This document shows, one piece after another, positions 1 through 4,692 of a stretch of DNA of 5,486 nucleotides. How positions within the stretch are numbered: position 1 is the first letter of the stretch; the number at the start of each line of letters is the position of its first letter. Source of the DNA: Clostridia bacterium (GTDB lineage: Bacteria > Bacillota > Clostridia > Oscillospirales > QAMX01); the NCBI GenBank assembly GCA_024404415.1, contig JAKSPX010000120.1, positions 1 to 5,486 of the forward strand, given 5' to 3'. The notes under the pieces were generated by a model. The model made no database searches. It was not told the origin of the DNA and saw only the letters and a program-made list of their open reading frames with translations. A program made the translations under genes and the position numbers.

Positions 1-1914
1 GACGAATGGGACGAAATGGTCGAGATCCTGCAGGGGGCAAGCCACCTCGAGCATCAGGAAAACCTGCGCGCCGAGGGGTTAAGGGAGATCCGTCGGCTGG
101 AACGGATGAAGGCCACGCCCTATTTCGGCCGCGTGGATTTCGAGGACGATTTCGGCGAAGAGGAGATCTACGTCGGCCTCGGAACGCTTGAGGAGGACGG
201 TGATTTCTATGTCTATGATTGGAGAAGTCCCATCGCCTCGCTTTATTATGAATCCGGCACCGGCAAGGCCGCTTACGAGGCGCCGCTCGGAAAAATCGAG
301 GGGGAGATCACCCTCAAACGCCAGTACACCATTGAAGAAGGCAAGCTGAAATACTATTTTGACACCGACGTGGAGATCAGCGACGGCATTTTAAGGGAAG
401 CGCTTTCGAAAAATGCCGACGGCAAATTAAAGACCATCGTCTCCACCATCCAGAAGGAGCAGAACGAGGCCATCCGCCGCCCGTATATGAAAAACCTGCT
501 CGTCACGGGGCCTGCCGGGTGCGGCAAGACCTCGGTGGGCATGCACCGGCTTGCCTGGATGCTTTATGAAAACCGCGAAAGGATGCGCTCCTCCGACCTT
601 CTTATCCTCACACAGAGCGAGCTTTTCGGGAAATATCTCGCGGGCGTTCTCCCGTCCCTCGGGGAGCAGGAGGCGCTGCGCGTGCGCCCGGAGGAATTCC
701 TTGAACGCGCGTCGGGTGGGCTTGCCTCGGACGGCATTCAGGGGCTGACCGATGCGCTGCTTTCCGGCGACGAAAAAAGGCGCGGGAGCGCGGAAAAAAA
801 GCTGTCCCCGGAATTTGAGGAGCAGCTCCGCGCGGCAGCCGATCAAAGGGGCCTTCGCCTTCCTGATGTAAAATTCTTCGACGAGGTCATATTAAGGGGC
901 GAAGAGCTTTCTCACCGCTTTGACGAGGACAGCGCCTACCCGGTCGGCGTGCGGAAAAAGCGCCTTATCGACTACGTGGAGGCGGCGGTCGAGAGCTTCT
1001 TTGCGATCGGCGAAGCCGACGAGAAAAAGCCCATCCGCAATAAATTGGCCGACCCCGACTACACCGATGAGGGCTATTATACCCCCATGGATGAATTGGT
1101 GGAGATATACCGTTCCCGCATCAAATCCTCTTTCCGGGAAGCGCTGGAAAGGGAAGCGCGGTTTGACCTGCGAGCAAGTTATCTTTCCCTCCTGACTAAG
1201 GACGAAAAACGCGCTTTTCATGAAAAAACGGAAAAGGGAAAAATCGCGTTTGAGGACGCCGTCGCCATGACACGGCTTCTATACTTCCGCGAGGGAAGGT
1301 GGGAGGAGCGCACGCCGAAGCACATCCTCATCGACGAGGCGCAGGACCTTCCCGCCATGCTCCATAAGCTGCTTCATGATCTCTTCCCGCAGGCGGCCTT
1401 CACACTGCTTGCGGACGGCAACCAGGGGCTTTTACCGGGTATCAACACCACCGAAGATGAGCTTGCCGGGGTCTACGGGGCTGACCGCGTGAGATTTGAC
1501 CGCAGTTTCCGTTCAACCTCGGAGATCGCTTCTTACTGCCTCACCCTGACCGATGCGGACTATGATATTTTCTCCAGACACGGTGACCCGGTCGCCTTTT
1601 TTGAGGGCACAGCGGAGGAAGCAGTCCGCAGGGTCATGAAAGAAAAAGGTGAAAAGGAAAAGCTCTGCCTCATCACGCATTCGAGAAAACAGAGCAAGGA
1701 ATACTTTGAAAGCTTCGGGAAAGCCCTCGGGGCGGAGCTGATCGCCGACCCGGAGGTCTCCGCAAAAGGTGATTTCCTCATCACGCCGGTTTACTATACC
1801 AAGGGGCTGGAATTTGACCGCGTGATCGTGCCGATGGCCGACTACAAAAATGACCGCCGCTCGCTCTATATGGCCGCCACCCGCGCCCTGCATCATCTCA
1901 CGATGGTGAAATAA
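1..1914 (+). CDS. helD: HelD family RNA polymerase recycling ATPase (5' partial)
   Basis: HelD is a UvrD-like superfamily 1 ATPase that binds RNA polymerase in the cytoplasm and releases it from stalled or post-termination complexes. The frame is open from base 1, so the ATG at 16 is an internal Met and the true start lies upstream. About 637 residues are present; B. subtilis HelD has about 774, so most of the N-terminal coiled-coil arm is missing. Counting from base 1: PYFGR near 40-44, the HelD-typical YDWRSP segment, a Q-motif (QKEQ, about 151-154), Walker A GPAGCGKT (170-177), the HelD-specific insert, Walker B/motif II IDEAQD (444-449), ADGNQ (471-475), FRST (503-506), KGLEFD (601-606) and motif VI ATRA (626-629), with the stop soon after. 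The family call is firm. The sequence does not prove a polymerase partner rather than a DNA role. No gene follows closely downstream on this strand. Confidence 0.92.
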   Translation, partial: DEWDEMVEILQGASHLEHQENLRAEGLREIRRLERMKATPYFGRVDFEDDFGEEEIYVGLGTLEEDGDFYVYDWRSPIASLYYESGTGKAAYEAPLGKIEGEITLKRQYTIEEGKLKYYFDTDVEISDGILREALSKNADGKLKTIVSTIQKEQNEAIRRPYMKNLLVTGPAGCGKTSVGMHRLAWMLYENRERMRSSDLLILTQSELFGKYLAGVLPSLGEQEALRVRPEEFLERASGGLASDGIQGLTDALLSGDEKRRGSAEKKLSPEFEEQLRAAADQRGLRLPDVKFFDEVILRGEELSHRFDEDSAYPVGVRKKRLIDYVEAAVESFFAIGEADEKKPIRNKLADPDYTDEGYYTPMDELVEIYRSRIKSSFREALEREARFDLRASYLSLLTKDEKRAFHEKTEKGKIAFEDAVAMTRLLYFREGRWEERTPKHILIDEAQDLPAMLHKLLHDLFPQAAFTLLADGNQGLLPGINTTEDELAGVYGADRVRFDRSFRSTSEIASYCLTLTDADYDIFSRHGDPVAFFEGTAEEAVRRVMKEKGEKEKLCLITHSRKQSKEYFESFGKALGAELIADPEVSAKGDFLITPVYYTKGLEFDRVIVPMADYKNDRRSLYMAATRALHHLTMVK

Positions 1915-1984
1915 TGCTCTCATCATAGGTTCCGCCTGCGCTCGGCACTCGTTTGGTCGGCGCCTGGAATGCGCTTCATGTTCG

Positions 1985-2025
1985 CTCTTTTTCTCTCTTT
2001 TTTCTCTCTTTTTTCGCTCTTTTTT
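1985..2025. repeat. Tandem 11-bp pyrimidine repeat
   Basis: Four consecutive copies of a CTCTTTTTTCT-like unit are visible: 1985-1994 (one T short), 1995-2005, 2006-2016 (ending CG) and a shorter last copy at 2017-2025. Apart from one G the 41 bases are all pyrimidine on the + strand. The tract begins 70 bases after the helD stop, so its T runs could assist termination of the helD transcript, but no strong stem stands directly before them. An 11-bp period is close to one helical turn, so the T runs fall on one face of the DNA and may bend it. That last point is inference. Confidence 0.8.
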
Positions 2026-2194
2026 GTGTGAACCCGACTTTTCGGAGGGCGGTTCTATTCCTTCCAGAAGGACAAATTCGTTGCGGAATATTTGCGTATA
2101 TTTGCAAAATTGGATCCTGAGCTTTGAAAATGTTACAGAAATCTCATATTGACATTCGGGAAGAATTCCCCTCTGATCACACGGTATAACGCAT

Positions 2195-2289
2195 AGAGAA
2201 GAAAAGAGAAGAGCAAAGAAGAGAAGAAGAGAAAAGAGAAGACGAGATAAGAGAATACAAGAAAAGAGAAAACAAGAAAAGAGGAGAGG
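2195..2289. repeat. Long purine-rich low-complexity tract
   Basis: About 95 bases are almost entirely A and G on the + strand, built from degenerate GAAAAGAGAAGA-like units with only scattered interruptions (C at 2213, 2243 and 2273, T at 2247, and T/C around 2256-2258). Its base sense is opposite to the pyrimidine tract at 1985-2025, so the two can pair imperfectly across about 170 bases. In the minus-strand frame it translates to a run of F, L and S, which is a composition artefact and not evidence for a membrane protein. Confidence 0.75.
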
Positions 2290-2308
2290 CTTCGCGCCGC
2301 TCCTCTTT
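2278..2308. terminator. Strong hairpin at end of purine tract; possible minus-strand terminator
   Basis: AAAGAGGAG (2278-2286) is perfectly complementary to CTCCTCTTT (2300-2308). After one A/G mismatch the stem continues with GGC (2288-2290) against GCC (2296-2298), closing a 5-nt loop. Read on the minus strand, the stem runs into TCTTGTTTTCTC, a T-rich tail that suits an intrinsic terminator. On the plus strand only TTTAT follows, so termination in that direction looks weaker. No certain minus-strand gene ends just upstream of it; the nearest is the GH16 gene, which stops 737 bases away. It may instead be part of a repeat element. Confidence 0.45.
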
Positions 2309-2361
2309 ATGGTTCTGTCTTTATCATGCCCGCCATTCTGAAGATTTACGCCTTGATAGGC

Positions 2362-2381
2362 GGGCGATTCGTGAGTCGCCC
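2362..2381. repeat. Palindromic repeat module 1 (GGGCGATTC type)
   Basis: The 20-bp inverted repeat begins GGGCGATTC and ends with AGTCGCCC, with one T/G position breaking perfect symmetry. It is otherwise identical to module 5 at 2569-2588. It overlaps the right arm of a second inverted repeat (CCCGCC 2329-2334 with GGCGGG 2359-2364), so alternative foldings are possible. GCAATATGGTACC follows it where the other copies have CCTACG. Confidence 0.7.
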
Positions 2382-2399
2382 CGCAATATGGTACCGTAC

Positions 2400-2414
2400 C
2401 CGTAGGGCACGACG
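2400..2414. repeat. Palindromic repeat module 2 (CGTAGGGC, short stem)
   Basis: The CGTAGGG flank typical of this family is followed by a short inverted repeat, GGGC-ACGAC-GCCC. The stem is only four base pairs, so I include it because of the shared flank and its position in the cluster, not for its symmetry. It may be a decayed copy. Confidence 0.45.
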
Positions 2415-2456
2415 CCCACATCGCGCCGCCTTTTCCGTCGCTTTTCCCGGTCAAAC

Positions 2457-2483
2457 GGAACGCCGGGGACGGCGTTCCCTACG
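2457..2483. repeat. Palindromic repeat module 3 (GGAACGCCG stem, CCCTACG flank)
   Basis: A perfect 9-bp stem, GGAACGCCG (2457-2465) with CGGCGTTCC (2470-2478), encloses a GGGA loop and is followed by CTACG. On the minus strand it reads CGTAGGG, stem, TCCC loop, stem. That is the same layout as module 4 on the opposite strand, but with a different stem sequence. Confidence 0.8.
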
Positions 2484-2510
2484 AAAGGATTCTTCTGTGA
2501 CAGCACAACC

Positions 2511-2539
2511 CCGTATGGCGTGCCGTCCCCGGCACGCCG
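2511..2539. repeat. Palindromic repeat module 4 (GGCGTGCCG stem)
   Basis: A perfect 9-bp stem, GGCGTGCCG (2517-2525) with CGGCACGCC (2530-2538), encloses a TCCC loop and is preceded by CCGTAT, a near copy of the CGTAGG flank. The stem is followed by GTTTTGC, so it could also act as a weak terminator on the plus strand. It is the inverted partner of module 3, whose stem differs at four consecutive positions per arm with full compensation. Confidence 0.8.
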
Positions 2540-2568
2540 TTTTGCTCCGTAGATATCTCGGGATTTTC

Positions 2569-2593
2569 GGGCGATTCGTGAATCGCCCCTACG
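2569..2593. repeat. Palindromic repeat module 5 (GGGCGATTC palindrome, CCCCTACG flank)
   Basis: This is a perfect inverted repeat with 9-bp arms, GGGCGATTC and GAATCGCCC, around a central GT (2569-2588), followed by CTACG. It nearly duplicates module 1, about 207 bp to the left. It ends just before the GGAGGGGGG that would serve as ribosome binding site for the ORF at 2609, so transcription through it would put a hairpin in that 5' leader. Confidence 0.85.
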
Positions 2594-2594
2594 C

Positions 2595-2603
2595 GGAGGG
2601 GGG
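2595..2603 (+). promoter_or_regulatory. Candidate ribosome binding site for the ORF at 2609
   Basis: GGAGGGGGG lies 5 nt before the ATG at 2609; its GGAGG core is 9 nt away, a usable Shine-Dalgarno spacing. It favours 2609 over the next in-frame ATG at 2687, which has no purine-rich sequence before it. Because it abuts palindromic module 5, its purine richness may come from the repeat rather than from selection for translation. Confidence 0.35.
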
Positions 2604-2608
2604 CAGAA

Positions 2609-3121
2609 ATGTTACATGATACTGGAATATACAAATTTCAAAATGATATCCGTTTTGGTTTACCTGAATGTCACCTTTCTGTTTTTATGACGAAGGAAAA
2701 GAATAATCAAAACCGACATTTCTATTACGGTTATGAGGATATACCACCAAAAACGGAAGAGGAAGACGAAAAGTATAAGTCCAATGATTCTTGCCCAGAC
2801 ATCCCTGTCTCGACACCAGATTTTCATTGGATCAACCGCTTGAAAAGGTGTCAAAATCAAAAAGGCAAACGCGATTACAAAATCCATAAAGAGGCTTTGC
2901 CGTATCCTTCTATCAAAGACACAGTTCCGATAATCGAAAAATTCACGGCATACAGTAAAAAGCATACACCGATCATGATCTCGTTATATGATCTGTCACA
3001 CAGAAACTTCTTTAATTTCATCAGAGCGTCCTATTACTTGATACTCAATCTCCGAGGTCGCTATATACTTCTCCTTCGCCGGGCTTCTGATAAAGGCGGA
3101 TCCAGTCGATCTTGTAGGTGA
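2609..3121 (+). CDS. Orphan hypothetical protein in AT-rich island (doubtful)
   Basis: I do not recognise this 170-residue ORF. The central part (about residues 27-110) is rich in K, E, D, N and P, strongly charged, with no signal peptide and no motif I can name; a short hydrophobic patch lies near residues 120-155. For it: an ATG with a candidate SD, codons of mixed third position, and a modest excess of purines at first positions. Against it: the last 77 bases are antisense to the 3' end of the GH16 gene, where the residues look like shadow translation, and the codon-aligned opposite frame (2660-2965, minus) is also open and encodes a hydrophobic 101-residue peptide. GC is about 38% by hand count over 2641-3060, far below the neighbours, which suggests foreign or decaying DNA. 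It could be a real small gene, a remnant, or non-coding. Confidence 0.3.
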   Translation: MLHDTGIYKFQNDIRFGLPECHLSVFMTKEKNNQNRHFYYGYEDIPPKTEEEDEKYKSNDSCPDIPVSTPDFHWINRLKRCQNQKGKRDYKIHKEALPYPSIKDTVPIIEKFTAYSKKHTPIMISLYDLSHRNFFNFIRASYYLILNLRGRYILLLRRASDKGGSSRSCR

Positions 3122-3965
3122 CCGGCCACACGGTATCTTCCGTGACGGTCGGCTGCTTCCAAGAGGAACCGTCGGTGAAAATGAAGTTATTGAAGATGAT
3201 GTAAATGGGGTCATGGAAGCCGCCCATGCCGTCGCCATAGATCCCGAAATCTTCTGTGATGCTGAAACGGGAATAAATCGCGCCGTCGACCGTGAAATAG
3301 AGCTCCTCGGGCGTCCATCCCATGCCGTAAAGGTGGTATTCCTTGTTGAGATCGGTCTTGGTTTCAAACTTGAAGTCGCCGCAGCCCAGACTGAAATGAT
3401 CGTATTTGTACCATTTGTGGGCGGTCGATTCGACGGTATTGGGGGAGCCGAAGACTTCGAACATGTCGATCTCGGTCATGTAGTCGGCGGTGCGGCGGGT
3501 GTCCTTGGACTGCATCCAGAAAGAAGGCCAGCAGCCTTTCCGGAACGGCACGTTCGCCCGCATTTCGAGATACCCGTAGCGGTAGCTCATCACGCCGTCG
3601 GTGGTCACGGAGATGTTGGTGGAATATTGATCTTCCCCTTCCTTCCACGTGCGCATGACCAGATTGCCCTTCTCAATGGCGACGTTGTGCTCGTCGCGGC
3701 CGTTTTCGATGTCGCCCTGGTTCATTTTCGCCCGCAGATTCCATTTGACCGCGTCAAGCGAGTCGGTGCGCTCACGGGTGTCAATGCGGGAAAGCGAAGC
3801 CGGGTCGTCGAATTCGTCGTGCCACACAAGGCGCATCTCCTCACCGCTATCCGGCGAGAGGATCGTCTCAGGCGCCTTGGGCTCCCTGAAAACAAAGAAG
3901 AGGACCAAGGCGGCGGCCAGAAGAAGCAGGGCAAGCGAGATCAGGAGGATCGTGCGTTTTTTCAT
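3045..3965 (-). CDS. Membrane-anchored GH16 family glycoside hydrolase (beta-glucanase-like)
   Basis: This is a 306-residue protein of the GH16 clan-B jelly-roll family, which hydrolyses beta-1,3/1,4-glucans, agar-type galactans or related polymers. Residues 4-26 form one strong hydrophobic segment after MKKR, with no lipobox, so it is either an uncleaved anchor or a signal peptide; the enzyme acts outside the membrane. GH16 marks in order: WHDEFDD (48-54), YGYLEMRA, WPSFWM (146-151), the catalytic motif EIDMFE (nucleophile E165, D167, acid/base E170; the extra residue is the beta-bulge form seen in laminarinases), HKW (183-185), WTPEE (217-221) and DWIRLYQ (287-293). It is a single domain with no carbohydrate-binding module or sorting signal. 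The start at 3965 has an SD; the frame stays open to an ATG at 4052, but that extension only translates a palindromic repeat. Substrate cannot be told from sequence. A role on dietary glucan or on the cell's own surface polymer are both possible. Confidence 0.92.
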   Translation of the reverse strand: MKKRTILLISLALLLLAAALVLFFVFREPKAPETILSPDSGEEMRLVWHDEFDDPASLSRIDTRERTDSLDAVKWNLRAKMNQGDIENGRDEHNVAIEKGNLVMRTWKEGEDQYSTNISVTTDGVMSYRYGYLEMRANVPFRKGCWPSFWMQSKDTRRTADYMTEIDMFEVFGSPNTVESTAHKWYKYDHFSLGCGDFKFETKTDLNKEYHLYGMGWTPEELYFTVDGAIYSRFSITEDFGIYGDGMGGFHDPIYIIFNNFIFTDGSSWKQPTVTEDTVWPVTYKIDWIRLYQKPGEGEVYSDLGD

Positions 3966-3973
3966 GGCGGTTA

Positions 3974-3980
3974 CTCCTTT
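3974..3980 (-). promoter_or_regulatory. Ribosome binding site deciding the GH16 start
   Basis: AAAGGAG on the minus strand lies 8 nt before the ATG at 3965. The upstream in-frame ATG at 4052 would put the coding region through a palindromic repeat and has no comparable site, so 3965 is the better start. Confidence 0.85.
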
Positions 3981-4024
3981 CGTGACGAAAGCTTTTGCGG
4001 ATAGCGGAACATGCCTTTCATAAC

Positions 4025-4050
4025 CGTAGGGGAGATCTGTGATCTCCCGC
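4025..4050. repeat. Palindromic repeat module 6 (CGTAGGGG, GAGATC stem) upstream of GH16
   Basis: CGTAGGGG leads into an 8-bp inverted repeat, GGGAGATC (4030-4037) with GATCTCCC (4041-4048), loop TGT, ending CCCGC. It has the same flanks as the reverse of module 5 (CGTAGGGG at one end, CCCG at the other) but a different stem. It sits in the 130-nt gap between the lipoprotein stop and the GH16 start, so it would form a hairpin in a read-through transcript or in the GH16 leader. It has no U run and is not a typical terminator. I saw no convincing sigma-70 promoter in this gap. Confidence 0.8.
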
Positions 4051-4095
4051 AAGGATCGTTATGGGATCGTGAATAAGTTTATTCTTACCGCTTTT

Positions 4096-4668
4096 TTATC
4101 CCGCGATGTTGATGGCGTCGTCGGTCATGGTGACCGAGGTGATCGGGACAGGGAGGGACTGGATATAATCGTTGAGGGCGCCTGCGTAATAATTATAGAG
4201 CGAGGCGGGGAGGATGTCGGTGGGGATGGTGAAACCGGTGACCTCCAGACCGACCGGCGTGATGGTGAAGCCCGCTTCCTCAGAATATGCAAAGGAGCAG
4301 GAGGACGAGAAGGAAATGCCGGTGGGGAGGCAGGCGGGGACGACCGAGAGGAGCTCGTACGGCTCGGCAAGAAGGCGGAGATTCACATCTCCCGTCACTG
4401 TGGTGATGTTGGGAGCGGAGAAATCCAGCGTGTCGATGGTGTAAGGTGTGTTCTCCGGGAGTGACTTGGTGAGCATACCGAGGGCATACTCCTCGCTGAG
4501 GGAGAGGAAGAAGCCGGTGGAGGCCTCGGATGCGGGTTCGGTCTCGGACGCGGATGCGGACTGGCTTTCGGGAATACCTTCGGAAGACGGGGCTTCCTCT
4601 TTCTTGCCGCAGGCGGAAAGAAGCATCAGAAGCGCGAGGAGCAGGCAGAAGAGTGTTTTCTTGGTCAT
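4096..4668 (-). CDS. Small surface lipoprotein, possible YpmS/LmeA-like C-terminal domain
   Basis: This is a 190-residue predicted lipoprotein. MTKK is followed by a hydrophobic segment and the lipobox L17-S18-A19-C20, so it should be diacylated at C20 and held on the outer face of the membrane. Residues 21-53 are a Ser/Glu-rich linker. The remaining ~137 residues alternate short beta-like stretches and end in a TMTDDAINI strand. The layout (an FTITPVGLEV strand, a TGFTIP turn, an amphipathic helix around NYYAGALNDYIQSLP, a last VTMTDD strand) reminds me of YpmS/DUF2140 or LmeA-type lipid-binding domains, but this is only a resemblance. Two further Cys (113, 124) lie in the domain. The start was chosen for its SD; an ATG three codons upstream directly abuts that SD. 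It begins 24 nt after the mtaB stop and is probably co-transcribed with it. Function is unknown. Confidence 0.88.
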   Translation of the reverse strand: MTKKTLFCLLLALLMLLSACGKKEEAPSSEGIPESQSASASETEPASEASTGFFLSLSEEYALGMLTKSLPENTPYTIDTLDFSAPNITTVTGDVNLRLLAEPYELLSVVPACLPTGISFSSSCSFAYSEEAGFTITPVGLEVTGFTIPTDILPASLYNYYAGALNDYIQSLPVPITSVTMTDDAINIAG

Positions 4669-4676
4669 GTAGATCA

Positions 4677-4682
4677 TCCTTT
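4677..4682 (-). promoter_or_regulatory. Ribosome binding site deciding the lipoprotein start
   Basis: AAAGGA on the minus strand lies 8 nt before the ATG at 4668, the same spacing as for the GH16 gene. The in-frame ATG at 4677 overlaps this site and so has no room for it. Confidence 0.8.
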
Positions 4683-4692
4683 CTGAAGTGGT

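Larger units (their letters stand above)
1915..2608. other. Gene-free repeat-rich region
   Basis: There is no credible coding sequence for almost 700 bases between helD and the next possible ORF. A long minus-strand open frame (1513-2454) crosses it, but it is antisense to helD and its composition simply reflects the low-complexity tracts. From left to right the region holds GC-rich sequence after the helD stop, a tandem pyrimidine tract, a more AT-rich stretch (about 2070-2190) with a small direct repeat and an operator-like palindrome, a long purine tract ending in a strong hairpin, and a cluster of CGTAGGG-type palindromes. No canonical intrinsic terminator (stable stem directly followed by a U run) follows helD. 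A weak GCGC/GCGC pairing (1960-1963 with 1971-1974) lies just before the T-rich tract. Confidence 0.75.

Noticed and set aside
2030..2071. tRNA-like or T-arm-like segment (GAACCC ... GGTTCTATTCC)
   Set aside because: No acceptor, D or anticodon arm can be formed around it and the T-loop lacks the purine after TTC.
2149..2190. TTGACA with TATAAC (2185-2190) as a promoter
   Set aside because: The spacer would be 30 bp, far too long for a sigma-70 type promoter.
1513..2454. Long minus-strand ORF (313 residues) through helD and the repeat region
   Set aside because: About 400 bp are antisense to helD, a clearly conserved gene, and the rest is translated low-complexity purine tract and palindromes. 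It includes a GIEPPS stretch of the sort I recall from spurious annotations.
1915..2608. CRISPR array
   Set aside because: The repeats are palindromes with irregular spacing and variable stems, and the tandem tracts have no unique spacers.
2326..2619. Plus-strand ORF of 97 residues through the palindrome cluster
   Set aside because: It is a translation of the repeat modules (GRFVSRP and GRFVNRP arise from the two GGGCGATTC palindromes), with no ribosome binding site or domain.
2660..2965. Minus-strand hydrophobic ORF of 101 residues as a membrane protein gene
   Set aside because: It has no Shine-Dalgarno site and its codons exactly mirror a Lys/Glu/Asp-rich plus frame, which produces Phe/Leu/Ile/Val automatically. 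I kept it as a finding, not a feature.
3213..4004. Plus-strand ORF of 263 residues opposite GH16
   Set aside because: It is the antisense shadow of a gene with intact GH16 catalytic motifs.
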